From JAZDFP01 sp043801445 (GTDB lineage Bacteria > Planctomycetota > MHYJ01 > JACQXL01): a stretch of 51,283 nt of DNA. The DNA lies in the NCBI GenBank assembly GCA_043801445.1, contig JAZDMB010000036.1, forward strand, positions 1 through 51,283, in the 5' to 3' direction. Shown piece after piece: positions 32,701 through 40,389 of the stretch (within the stretch, counting starts at the first letter, position 1; every line of letters starts with the position of its first letter). Below the pieces are notes generated by a model. That model was not told where the DNA came from, did not search any database, and saw only the letters and a program-made list of their open reading frames with translations. Position numbers and translations under genes: made by a program.

Positions 32701-35551
32701 CATCACTTATGCCGGAGCCGATTGATTGATTAGTTGTGGTTAGAGGGTAAGGATTAGTATTGATTCCATATCCAAACCAGGCAGTGGTAGTAGCGCCATT
32801 CGGATTAACGATGGCATTCAGGACAGCAGAAGTAGTAGAAATCGCGGTTGCCACATTAGTAACAACGACCGGTGGTAACGGTGCTGGTGGCGGGGTATCA
32901 TCGGTCCAGCCTACGCCCCAATCCGATAGCGTCGGCGTTGCATTCCAATTACTTGAAAAGTTAACGCGTAATTTGATACCGGTAATTCCATTAAATATAG
33001 CGTATGTCTGCGACAGGTTAATACCGGATGGAACATTAGTGGCCAATACAGCATTATTAGATGAGCTCAGGACATCTACTGAGAATATAGTATTTGCCGG
33101 CGCGGTATAAGTATATGTCAGGAGACCCCAGGATGTAACTCCGGTCGGCGTAATTGCGGCTGATATATAAGTCCCGGAAGGTAATAATACTGATACACTA
33201 CTCTGAACCGGTGAATTTCTCTGTGTGGTTGAACCATCACCTAACCGGCCATTAGTATTCAATCCCCAGGCCCAGAGCGTGCCGTCTGAGCGGACCCCTA
33301 AACTGTGGGAGGTTCCACCAGCAACACCTATCCAGGTTGTGACGTTTCCTATCTGAACCGGTGAAGTCCGATCTGTTCCTGTCGTTCCATCACCTATCTG
33401 GCCATTAGTATTCAATCCCCATGCCCAGAGCGTGCCGTCTGATCGGACTCCTAAACTGTGTGAGGCTCCAGCCGCAACACTACTGAATTGTCGTAACTGC
33501 ACATCAGCCGCACCTGTAGTAGTTATAGTATTATTAAATGTGCCGGCTGTAAAGGTGGTTTCTGACCAGGTTCCGAATATCCGATTGGCGCCGACTGTTG
33601 TCCCGACCGAGTTAGTCGCGCTAATCCTGAAGTTATAGGCGCTATTGGCAGAAAGACCGGTGATATTTGCGCTGACAGCTACATTGCTCGTGCCATTGCC
33701 TATTGTTGTCTGTGCGGTGATGCTTAGCGGATATGTAATAGGAGTAGTGCTGATTCCATATCCAAAATAGGCAGTGGTTTCAGCGCCGTTCGGATTAACC
33801 GTGGCATTTAATTGGGCTGAGTTGTAATTAACATTGGTTGCAGCATTAGTAATACAGGTGGGCGATATTGCTGCGGTGGTAAATGTCACGTTATCACCGT
33901 AGGCTATTCCATTGGCATTGGTTCCGACCATCCTGAAATTATAGGAAGTATTCGGGGTAAGACTGATGACTGCGTTTGAAAACGCAACAGCGGCAGTGCC
34001 TGAGCCGATTGACCGCGCCGTTGTACTGAGCGGGTATGTTATCGGAGTAGAGCTGATTCCATATCCGAAATAGGCAGTTGCAGCAACTCCATTGGGATTG
34101 ACCGTACCGTTTAATCGGGCTGAGTTATAAGTGATATTATCCGCGGCATTAGTAGTGCAGGTCGGCGGCAGTATGGTCGTAAATGTCAGATTACTTCCGT
34201 AGGTTGTTCCGGCAGAACTGTTTCCGACCACCCTGAAATTATATAAGGCATTCGGAACAAGACTATTGGCTGTGGTTGAAACCGCAACGCTGGTAATGCC
34301 GGAGCCGATTGACTGTGCGGTTGTGCTGAGCGGGTATGAAATAGGAGTAGCGCTGATTCCATAGCCGAACCAGGCAGTTGTCGCAACCCCGTTAGGAATA
34401 ACCGTGCCGTTTAATCTGGCTGAATCGAAAGTAATATTATCAGCATCATCAGACATGCAGGTCGGCGCTGAACCTGAAATATTACCGGTCATAAACGTCC
34501 GGTTATTTCCGTAGGTTGTTCCGGCAGCGTTAACCCCGCTTATTCTGAAGTTATAAGTGCGGTTTACAGAAAGACTCGTGACAGTCGCAGTGATTGCCAC
34601 CGCGCTGGTGCCGCTGCCTAAGCTTTGGGCAGCGGTATTATCGCCATAAGATGTGCTTAACCCGCATTGGAAATAGGCAGTGGTGGCCAGTCCATTCGGA
34701 TTAACCGTGGCATTTAATCTGGCTGAATTAGAATTAATATTATTAGCGGCATTAGTGACGCAGATTGGTACCGGCGGCGGCGGAGTGGTGAATGTCAGGT
34801 TATCTCCGTAGGTCGTTCCGAAGGTATTAGTCGCGCTAACCCTGAAGTTATAGAGAGTATTTGGAACAAGACTGGCGGCGGTGGCGGTAATCGCAGCATT
34901 ACTCGTCCCGTTGCCTATTGCCTGAGAAGTTGTGGCAGTGCCATATGAAGTAGTAGTGCCATAATTGAAATAGGCAGTGGTAGCAGTGCCATTCGGATTA
35001 ACCGTGGCATTTAATCTGGCTGAATTATAAGCGATATTGGTAGCGGCAGTAGTAACACAGATAGGCACCAATCCTACAGTAGTAAAAGTCTGATTTGACC
35101 CATTGTATACAAGGCCTGAATAACTATTGCCGACGATTGCCCTGATTCTGAAGTTATAGGTGGTATTTGGTGATAATCCGGTTACGTTAACAGCTAGATT
35201 GATAGGAGCTGTGCTGGAGCCGGATTGCAGATTAATATTTTGAGCAGCGGTGTTGCTGCCATATGACATAGTTGTCCCGTACTGGAAATACACAAAAGTA
35301 TCAACACCAATGGGAATGATTGTGCCGTTTAAGGTGGCAATAGTCTGATTGATGTTAGTGGCTGAATTGGTTGTGATAGACAATCCGGATTGCTCCGATG
35401 TGCTGCTACCGCTGGGGTTTTCAACGCCGGCGCCACAGCCGCCATAATTAAATGCAACAACAAAGGCTATAATAAATATGAATGCGGCAATCTTTATCCA
35501 GCCTTCGTAGCAGAAGCTACTTCGGCGGAGTAGGCTCCATAATTTATTCAT
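29726..35551 (-). CDS. Giant surface protein with Fn3-like, RCC1-like and Gly-rich domains
   Basis: A 1941-residue protein, probably exported. A hydrophobic core at residues 19-34 ends in NYGGC, a plausible lipobox with Cys39. Nine units of about 95 residues (TNAATNITYNSATLNGTVNP ... NFRV ... LTFTT) look like fibronectin-type beta sandwiches: six at about 50-650, then three more from about 900 to 1440. Between them, at 690-785, are two RCC1-type repeats (HSLGVRSDGTLWAWGLNTNG). Three Gly-rich domains of the ALK/LTK-like type (WTVPSNGTYRIEVWGAQGG, ILVGQ, GGGGGGTF) lie at about 1070-1290, 1450-1680 and 1700-1941. AAAGGAGA precedes the ATG. Residues 6-17 come from a palindromic repeat at 35501-35535 (core GTAGC-AGAA-GCTAC). 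A role in adhesion or the cell envelope is inference. Confidence 0.92.
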   Translation of the reverse strand: MNKLWSLLRRSSFCYEGWIKIAAFIFIIAFVVAFNYGGCGAGVENPSGSSTSEQSGLSITTNSATNINQTIATLNGTIIPIGVDTFVYFQYGTTMSYGSNTAAQNINLQSGSSTAPINLAVNVTGLSPNTTYNFRIRAIVGNSYSGLVYNGSNQTFTTVGLVPICVTTAATNIAYNSARLNATVNPNGTATTAYFNYGTTTSYGTATTSQAIGNGTSNAAITATAASLVPNTLYNFRVSATNTFGTTYGDNLTFTTPPPPVPICVTNAANNINSNSARLNATVNPNGLATTAYFQCGLSTSYGDNTAAQSLGSGTSAVAITATVTSLSVNRTYNFRISGVNAAGTTYGNNRTFMTGNISGSAPTCMSDDADNITFDSARLNGTVIPNGVATTAWFGYGISATPISYPLSTTAQSIGSGITSVAVSTTANSLVPNALYNFRVVGNSSAGTTYGSNLTFTTILPPTCTTNAADNITYNSARLNGTVNPNGVAATAYFGYGISSTPITYPLSTTARSIGSGTAAVAFSNAVISLTPNTSYNFRMVGTNANGIAYGDNVTFTTAAISPTCITNAATNVNYNSAQLNATVNPNGAETTAYFGYGISTTPITYPLSITAQTTIGNGTSNVAVSANITGLSANSAYNFRISATNSVGTTVGANRIFGTWSETTFTAGTFNNTITTTGAADVQLRQFSSVAAGASHSLGVRSDGTLWAWGLNTNGQIGDGTTGTDRTSPVQIGNVTTWIGVAGGTSHSLGVRSDGTLWAWGLNTNGRLGDGSTTQRNSPVQSSVSVLLPSGTYISAAITPTGVTSWGLLTYTYTAPANTIFSVDVLSSSNNAVLATNVPSGINLSQTYAIFNGITGIKLRVNFSSNWNATPTLSDWGVGWTDDTPPPAPLPPVVVTNVATAISTTSAVLNAIVNPNGATTTAWFGYGINTNPYPLTTTNQSIGSGISDVVVSATISSLTPGIVYNFRCVATNSTGTTNGNNLTFTTLGPPICTTNAATNITYNSATLNGTVNPNGFNVTSCYFDYGTSTSYGSTANAASLPGSGTNPISVTANTGSSGSPVTFNYTGAQQTWTVPSGVTSIVVDVSGAQGGTIGANTGGLGGRTQATLNVTPGNTLYIYVGQQPTTTTGGYNGGGNGYGSYAEAGGGASDIRTVGGAWNLAASRNSRLAVAGGGGGATNSWTTTGGAGGSTNGNGADGYSSNGTSHTGKGATQSAGGAAETAYGTGTAGTLGQGGTGATNNTDDPGGGGGYYGGGGGAAGGAGGGSSWVDGTIGASITYAGGYKSGNGQVIITPTNSLTANTTYNFRVVATSSIGTTNGNNLTFTTSAIPAPNCTTNAATNIASNTVTLNGTVNPNGINVTSSYFQYGTSESYGSQQNVATLPGSGSSPISVTANVSSLTENTLYNFRVVAINAGGTTNGGNLTFTTPVTPPFTIIFNPTSTGRTGTIQNWTVTTTGIYRIEVWGAGGGGPGSSYNQYAPGRGAKMGGDFTLNAGDTLKILVGQRSNTNGSNDGGGGGGTFVTYSNNTPLIIAGGGGGSSYSSAGVDASTGTSGTAGQNGGSGGSGGSGGTSAGYAGPGGGLTGNGGTSPSGGIAGGLSFTNGGTGGATGSSCYGGFGGGGGTHGGGWGGGGGGGYSGGGASTSSQYGGGGGGSYNSGSNQSNWAGAQAGAGLVTITFNPSSTTNVVFSANGTTARTGTIQSWTVPSNGTYRIEVWGAQGGNAGGFNTDYNGGLGARMRGDFTLTAGQTIRILVGQQGVGGRNSQGSSTTNHFAAGGGGGTFVQNQTTSTLLIAAGGGGGGYYYSGYPGTGTNGTTANNGTAGQGGIAGGSSGNGGSYSNCGGSAGYSGNGDTSLSFLNGGTGGTMNTTWGEFYFYGGFGGGGGAGLPSGGGGGYSGGGSGTWNTAGGGGGGGSYNTGTNPSNTAGVQTGDGLVFITRQ
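35501..35535. repeat. Palindromic repeat in the signal-peptide region of the giant protein
   Basis: GCCTTCGTAGCAGAAGCTAC followed by TTCGGCGGAGTAGGC; the stem GTAGC/GCTAC is perfect, with flanking GCCTTC/ACTTCGGC partly paired. It is translated as part of the n-region before the hydrophobic core. Confidence 0.7.
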
Positions 35552-35889
35552 ACCGATCTCCTTTGATAAATTATTATAGTAAATTGATTGAGCGGATAGA
35601 ACTGACTAATTATCGGATTAATCGTTAAAGTCCGTTCAATCAGCTTATCCTTATCTTTGAAATTCTATATAATAAATATACATTTGATTCCTAAAGCTGT
35701 CAATGATAATTTGAAAGGTTTCTAACCACAGATGAACATCGATAATTGGATTGAGTCTTGTATTTTTATAATAATAATATAGACAATAACTTATGATTTG
35801 TTAGGTGATATGATATAATACATTTTCACCTTTCTACCACTATTTTAGAATAATTTATTGTATGGAATTTCAAAGACCAGGAAAAGAGG
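35552..35889. other. AT-rich intergenic stretch
   Basis: Divergent gap between the giant surface protein and the ECF sigma operon, so promoters for both should lie here. I see weak copies of AATCCGTTCAATC-like and AACCACAGATGAACAT words and a TATAAT at about 35814, but no well-spaced -35. No gene is visible. Confidence 0.6.
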
Positions 35890-35953
35890 AACACGAATGG
35901 GACGAATACGGCGAATATCACGAATATAATTTCTTATTCGTGTGATTCGTGTT
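35890..35953. repeat. Dispersed inverted repeat, family C
   Basis: AACACGAATGGGACGAATAC on the left, ATTCGTGTGATTCGTGTT on the right, with the same ATAATTTCTTATTCGTG centre as 29481-29572. It ends 17 bases before the sigma start codon. Confidence 0.8.
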
Positions 35954-35969
35954 AAAAGTATTTTAATTT

Positions 35970-36605
35970 ATGGAAGATACCGACATACTTCTAATGCAAC
36001 GTATAAAATCCGGTGATGTCCAGAGTTTTGATGAATTACTCGAAAGACATCATAAAAGAGTTTTGAATATTATTTATAAATACATCGGTAATGAGCAATC
36101 AGCAGAAGATTTAGTGCAGGAAGTATTTTTAAGAGTCTACAAGTCAAGACACTCGTATAAACCAACGGCTAAATTTACCACCTGGCTTTATACGATTGTG
36201 AAAAATCTGTGTCTGAAGGAATTCAGGAAGAGTAGCCAAAGGATTTATTCTATTGAGGCTAATGCAGGAAATTCCGAGATAAAATCCACTCAATACTTTT
36301 CCGCCAAAGGCGGATCTGCCTATGGTACAGGGTTGCGGGAAGAAGACCTCATCCGACAAAATCAGGTAACCTTGCCCTCAGAGATAATAGAAAGGGAAGA
36401 AATTACCCGCCGCATAAAAGAGGTGATTGACGGGTTGCCGCCTAAACAAAGAATCGCCGTTATATTAAATAAATATGAATGCCTTTCATATCAGGAAATC
36501 GCCGACAGTATAGGAATTTCAATAAAGGCGGTAAAATCACTTCTTTGTAGAGCCAGAATAAATATTAAAGATAAGCTTTCGGCTTATGTTGATATTAATA
36601 AATGA
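35970..36605 (+). CDS. ECF-type RNA polymerase sigma factor
   Basis: A 211-residue sigma-70 family member of the ECF group. Region 2 spans about 20-90 (ELLERHHKRVLNIIYKYIG, SAEDLVQEVFLRVY, FTTWLYTIVKNLC). Region 4 spans about 145-200 (LPPKQRIAVILNKYECLSYQ, EIADSIGISIKAVKSLLCRA). The linker is longer than usual because residues about 111-122 (SAKGGSAYGTGL) are encoded by the 35-bp repeat at 36301-36335. An anti-sigma gene follows 249 bases later, as expected for this group. It probably directs the downstream envelope or stress genes; the signal is unknown. Confidence 0.95.
   Translation: MEDTDILLMQRIKSGDVQSFDELLERHHKRVLNIIYKYIGNEQSAEDLVQEVFLRVYKSRHSYKPTAKFTTWLYTIVKNLCLKEFRKSSQRIYSIEANAGNSEIKSTQYFSAKGGSAYGTGLREEDLIRQNQVTLPSEIIEREEITRRIKEVIDGLPPKQRIAVILNKYECLSYQEIADSIGISIKAVKSLLCRARINIKDKLSAYVDINK
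36301..36335 (+). repeat. 35-bp repeat inside the sigma factor gene
   Basis: CCGCCAAAGGCGGATCTGCC at the start, ACAGGGTTG at the end. By eye about 30 of 35 positions match the intergenic copy at 21171-21205. It is read in a different frame from the mfd copy. Confidence 0.88.
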
Positions 36606-36759
36606 AGCCACAGATTACACGGATTTAATTTAATTGGTGTAAGATAGTAAATTGTTTAAACGGATAAGACGTATTGAACGGATAATCCTTTAAATCTGCC
36701 AAATCCGCTAAATAAGCTTACTCTTTAATTAAAATTTAATCGGTGAAATCTGTGGCTAA
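36605..36759. repeat. Long family B inverted repeat
   Basis: Outer arms AGCCACAGATTACACGGATT and AATCGGTGAAATCTGTGGCT. The interior carries AAACGGATAAGACGTATTGA and CCAAATCCGCTAAATAAGC, which resemble the CCGTTCAATCCG words at 4200-4230 and 35630. It starts on the last base of the sigma stop codon. Confidence 0.75.
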
Positions 36760-36854
36760 CTTTATTTAGCTAAATAATTACGAATTTTTTCTAAATTCAG
36801 CGGAACATTTTAGTGGGTTAAGGATTTAAACTAATATAGAAGCAGGAGGTAGAT

Positions 36855-37451
36855 ATGAAGTGCAACAAGGTATTAGAAAGTTTAGTGGCTTTTCTTGATG
36901 GAGAACTGGACAATGATTTGAATGCGCAAATCAGTCAACATCTGGAATCCTGCAGCGCATGTAATAAGGAATCCCGACTTCTTTCAGAAACATGGAGTAT
37001 ACTTGATAAATTTCCTGAATTAGAGCCAAATGAAAAGGTTATTAGACAAATACAGGAAAAGGTAAAGGCAATTAATAATAATCCCGAAAGCTTTCGGGAC
37101 TGGAGATGGAGCTGGGTAAGAATTGCGGTTCTTTCTACTGCTGCTGTTTTAATCATGACGTTGGGGCTTCATTTTATGGTAACCGGTTTGAAACCACCGT
37201 CTGACTTGAAGGTCGCCCGTTCGACCGAATGGTCATTCGGGCAGGTTAGGTCGGGCGGTCAGGTCGGAACGACTAATCAGGATATAAAACTCGTTACTAA
37301 TAGCAAGAATGTTGAAGATGTTGAAATCAAATTAAATTATTACAAAACGCTTCTCGCAAGATTTCAGGAAATTAAAGAAGAAGATTATTTATGCGGTGAT
37401 GATTTAAAAGTTGTTTCACCTTACTTGTTTTATGAGGAGTGGGATTTTTAA
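36855..37451 (+). CDS. Zinc-finger anti-sigma factor (zf-HC2 type)
   Basis: A 198-residue protein. The N-terminal zinc-binding domain has Cys3, then HLESCSAC near residues 29-36 (H-x3-C-x2-C). One membrane segment (VLSTAAVLIMTLGLHFMV) runs at about 94-111, with a short outer domain after it. This is the normal build for an anti-sigma that holds its ECF sigma at the membrane. AGGAGG precedes the ATG by six bases. Two repeat-like palindromes lie inside: TCCCGAAAGCTTTCGGGA (37082-37099, perfect) just before the membrane segment, and an imperfect one at 37215-37242 just after it. Confidence 0.9.
   Translation: MKCNKVLESLVAFLDGELDNDLNAQISQHLESCSACNKESRLLSETWSILDKFPELEPNEKVIRQIQEKVKAINNNPESFRDWRWSWVRIAVLSTAAVLIMTLGLHFMVTGLKPPSDLKVARSTEWSFGQVRSGGQVGTTNQDIKLVTNSKNVEDVEIKLNYYKTLLARFQEIKEEDYLCGDDLKVVSPYLFYEEWDF
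37082..37099. repeat. Perfect 18-bp palindrome in the anti-sigma gene
   Basis: TCCCGAAAGCTTTCGGGA is its own reverse complement. Similar TCCCGAAAG/CTTCGGGA hairpins occur between coaC and coaB (45183-45203) and in mfd (about 28093-28110). Confidence 0.85.
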
Positions 37452-37467
37452 TAGTATAGGAAAGTAT

Positions 37468-37528
37468 AAACACGAATAACAAGAATAGGAATAGGTGATA
37501 TTCGTGCAATTCATTTTAATTCGTGTTA
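37468..37528. repeat. Dispersed inverted repeat, family C
   Basis: AACACGAATAACAAGAATAG on the left and CATTTTAATTCGTGTTA on the right, with GATATTCGTG inside. It ends about 12 bases before the AAGGAGG of the next gene. Confidence 0.7.
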
Positions 37529-37554
37529 ATTTTCTTAAAAAGAAGGAGGATAAA

Positions 37555-38625
37555 ATGACAGGAAAGATGATAACTTGTGCTATGCGTAGCGCTTCGCAAA
37601 GTATAGTCGGTTTAGCTTTGATGTTATTTGTTATAGCAATAGGATCTAACCTTTATGCAGCAGGGCAGCCAGGCGGTGGTGCAGGGCAGCCAATCGGCGG
37701 TATTTCACAACCTGGGAAACCGATTAAATTGCCTCCTCTTCCTCCCAAGCCTCCGTCAGAGTCTCCTGATAGTCCTGATGAAATGAAACTTAACTGGCAG
37801 GCGGAAACTATTAGCGCGGCGATTCAAACAGCCTCGGCAGACAAGAAGATTATCTTCATATATTTTTATTTTAACCATGAAAAAGAACAATTCCCGGCTA
37901 ATTATGATACCAAATTACAGAAGTATTCTCAGGAACGGGCTGTTTTTGCCAATATATTCGTTATGACTGACAAGGACAAAAAAGGTAAAATATGGATTAT
38001 GGATACTGCTGCCGCATCGTTTTTCGATAGAAATAAACTGACTTTTTCAGCCGTTGCAGTAGCCTTAGACCCTTATGGAAACTTAATGGATAAAATTATG
38101 CCAACGATTACCATAAGCAAAATAATGCCTTTTTTGGATGCGGCAGAAAAGAAATTTATCGGAATCCGGACCGATTTGGATAAACGTTATGATAAGGCTG
38201 AAAAATTGCTGAAAGAAGCAGAATTGAATTCGGGAAAAGATAAAGAAAATGCCAGAACCAGAACGATATCAGAAGCTATCAAAATACTTAAGGAAATAAT
38301 TAAAACACCGTGTGAAGGCTATGAAACAATAAAGAAATCTTATGATAAATTGGATAATGTTAACGAAAAAGCCAGGAAAGAGTATTTAGTATTATTGAAA
38401 GATTATGTATCTCTTGAAAAAGAATTACAGGACCCGGTAAACGTTGTTCCTGAATTGGAAAAAGTGATGAATACTTATAAGGGATTGCCGGTAGAACAAG
38501 AGATACAGGATGTTATTAAAAATGTTAAAGAAGGAAAGATACCGGAAAACATATTAAAGGAAATTGAAACTGCCGATTCTGATGCAACATCGGGTCAGGA
38601 AAAACAACAGCAGGACAATAAGTAA
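37555..38625 (+). CDS. Exported protein with thioredoxin-like fold and coiled coil
   Basis: About 356 residues from the ATG at 37555, chosen because AAGGAGG stands just before it; the frame is open further upstream only through repeat DNA. A signal peptide (IVGLALMLFVIAIG, cut near LYAAG) is followed by a Gly/Pro-rich linker (PPLPPKPPSESPDSPD). Residues about 80-200 look like a thioredoxin-fold domain (ADKKIIFIYFYF, VALDPYG) with no CXXC pair, so not a redox enzyme. The last 150 residues are charged helices. The repeat-like palindrome at 37580-37606 falls in the signal n-region. It is probably in the sigma/anti-sigma operon. Confidence 0.8.
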   Translation: MTGKMITCAMRSASQSIVGLALMLFVIAIGSNLYAAGQPGGGAGQPIGGISQPGKPIKLPPLPPKPPSESPDSPDEMKLNWQAETISAAIQTASADKKIIFIYFYFNHEKEQFPANYDTKLQKYSQERAVFANIFVMTDKDKKGKIWIMDTAAASFFDRNKLTFSAVAVALDPYGNLMDKIMPTITISKIMPFLDAAEKKFIGIRTDLDKRYDKAEKLLKEAELNSGKDKENARTRTISEAIKILKEIIKTPCEGYETIKKSYDKLDNVNEKARKEYLVLLKDYVSLEKELQDPVNVVPELEKVMNTYKGLPVEQEIQDVIKNVKEGKIPENILKEIETADSDATSGQEKQQQDNK

Positions 38626-38664
38626 TAAAAATATTTAACTTCTTAAAGAGAAAGGAGGCAATTT

Positions 38665-39531
38665 ATGAGGAAATTGACAAAGGTATTGATGGCGGCATTT
38701 TTGGGGGTTAACTTAATAGGAGGGGTTAGTATCGCCCAAGATAAAACACAAAGACCTGACCAATCAGATAGATCTTCTCGTCCTGAAGGTAAGGAAAATG
38801 TTGGCAGGAGACCCGAAGGTCCAAAACCAGGTGGACCAGATCTTGGTATGATGGACAATCCTAAGGTTCGTGAGGAAATGAAACGACACGGAGAAGTGAC
38901 GAAAGGATTATTTGAACAGATAAAAGCGCTTCATGAAAAGATTAGAAAAGAATTAGAATCTAAGATTGGAGAACCGGGAAATAAGGGGAAGATAGATCCA
39001 AGAGATATTAATAGACCCGGGCAACCTGATAAACCAAACAGACCGGATAACCCCGGCAAAGATGGAAGGCCTCAACCACCACCGGATAGAGGTGACAGAC
39101 CGGAATCACCTGATAGACAAGGCAATGCCGAAGGAACAGGACCATTGCCTCCTGAGCAATCGGGTACACCTCCGGAGGGTCAAGGACCGGGAGGTCAACC
39201 AAGGGAAGAACTACTAAAAATATTGGAACCTTATCGTGCAGAAGCGCTAGGGATTGCAGACAAGATTGCCTTGGAATTGGTTACCCATCACCAGAATCTT
39301 CTTCAGATTGTAACCGGTGAAAAAGAAAATATTAAAAATGCATTGGCGGAGAAGATTCTTTTGCCTCCGCCTCCAAGGCGAGGGGAACCTGGAAGGGAAC
39401 AAAGACCTGACCGATCGGATAGACCTGACCGTGGCGGCAGAGATGGACCGGACAAAGGCGACAGACCGGAACCGACCGATAGACCGGATAGGCCTGACCG
39501 ACCGGATAATCCTGATAACTCTGACAGATAG
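38665..39531 (+). CDS. Secreted Pro/Arg/Asp-rich low-complexity protein
   Basis: A 288-residue protein with a signal peptide (KVLMAAFLGVNLIGGVSIAQ). Two low-complexity blocks rich in RPD, RPE and PGQ tripeptides lie at about 30-60 and 110-180, and the C-terminus, about 240-288, is a DRPDRPDRPDN-like tail. Between them are two helical segments (MKRHGEVTKGLFEQIKALHE; LKILEPYRAEALGIADKIAL) that could form a small helical core. AAAGGAGG precedes the ATG. It is the last gene of the sigma-factor operon. The highly charged tails suggest a periplasmic or surface disordered protein; function unknown. Confidence 0.8.
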   Translation: MRKLTKVLMAAFLGVNLIGGVSIAQDKTQRPDQSDRSSRPEGKENVGRRPEGPKPGGPDLGMMDNPKVREEMKRHGEVTKGLFEQIKALHEKIRKELESKIGEPGNKGKIDPRDINRPGQPDKPNRPDNPGKDGRPQPPPDRGDRPESPDRQGNAEGTGPLPPEQSGTPPEGQGPGGQPREELLKILEPYRAEALGIADKIALELVTHHQNLLQIVTGEKENIKNALAEKILLPPPPRRGEPGREQRPDRSDRPDRGGRDGPDKGDRPEPTDRPDRPDRPDNPDNSDR

Positions 39532-39585
39532 AATAAACCGATAGAACCGGAATGGTTTTATAAAGAAGACATCCAAGGTAATTTT

Positions 39586-39643
39586 TATTAAGGAGACCAG
39601 AAAAAACAGGAGTAATTTTCTTGGTCTCCTTATTTCTTTATAA
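39586..39643. repeat. Palindromic repeat, family D, copy 5
   Basis: TTAAGGAGACCAGAAAAAAC, an AATTTT centre and CTTGGTCTCCTTATTTCTTTATA. It may double as a terminator for the operon upstream. Confidence 0.7.
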
Positions 39644-39671
39644 ATTGTTTGGGGCGGTGTCTGTAGCAACT

Positions 39672-39738
39672 CTAAACTTTTTACTGTAAAGGTAAATAGT
39701 TAGCTCTAAAAATAGCTTGTAAAAGATAAAAAGTTTAG
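39672..39738. repeat. Long hairpin with exact 12-bp arms
   Basis: CTAAACTTTTTA and TAAAAAGTTTAG are exact inverted arms separated by 43 bases that contain smaller inverted words (TAGCT, AGCT). A smaller AT-rich inverted repeat (ATTAATATT/AATATTAAT) follows at 39752-39792. It could be an RNA structure; no gene is seen. Confidence 0.65.
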
Positions 39739-39815
39739 GGTTCAAGGGAGTATTAATATTCTGTCATAATCATAAATCCTTGATAATATTAATGTTATGG
39801 ATATATGAAAATGTA

Positions 39816-39840
39816 GGGGGGTGGGGGGTAGGGTGGGGGG
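39816..39840 (+). other. G-quadruplex-type G tract
   Basis: Four runs, G6-T-G6-TA-G3-T-G6, meet the usual G-quadruplex pattern with loops of 1, 2 and 1 bases. It lies 38 bases before tandem array 2 and shares GGGGGTAGGGT with the G tract next to array 1. Confidence 0.8.
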
Positions 39841-39878
39841 AGGTATCAGTTCGTCAGAGTAAGGGTTTCTGTTTGTTA

Positions 39879-40208
39879 TAGTAGTCGTGTTAGTGTGAAA
39901 CAGTAGCCATGTCAGTGTGAAACAGTAGCTGTGTTAGTGTGAAACAGTAGCTGTGTCAGTGTGAAACAGTAGCTGTGTTAGCGTGATACAGTAGCCGTGT
40001 CAGTGTGAAACAGTAGCCGTGTCAGCGTGATACAGTAGCCGTGTTAGTGTGAAACAGTAGCTGTGTTAGTGTGAAACAGTAGCTGTGTTAGTGTGAAACA
40101 GTAGCTGTGTCAGTGTGACACAGTAGCCGTGTTAGCGTGACACAGTAGCCGTGTTATGGTGAAACAATAGCCGTACTATCTTGCTAAGGTAGCCGTATTG
40201 CTTGTGGA
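39879..40208. repeat. 22-bp tandem array 2
   Basis: Fifteen head-to-tail 22-bp units, consensus CAGTAGCTGTGTTAGTGTGA-AA, the last two degenerate. Variation is mainly C/T at three positions. It has the same period as array 1 and, in phase, shares the AGTAG core plus TA at positions 13-14. 40209-40389 downstream shows nothing I recognise. Confidence 0.95.
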
Positions 40209-40389
40209 CATTATGCGTACCAGTTGAGGTTTTTCCATTTTACCTAAAGAAATTTTGATCATACTTGGATTCGTTGGATGATTTTACTCGGATGTCGTAA
40301 TGGAAATCTGGGATAGTTCCTACCAGTTGATTTTGTTAAGTGCGTTGTTATAGTTGATAATACATTTGATGTGGTTGTGCGGAGGAGAT

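Noticed and set aside
39247..39669. Minus-strand ORF opposite the RPD-rich protein
   Set aside because: Its Arg/Ile/Val-rich repeats are the complement of the RPD codons; no start signal.
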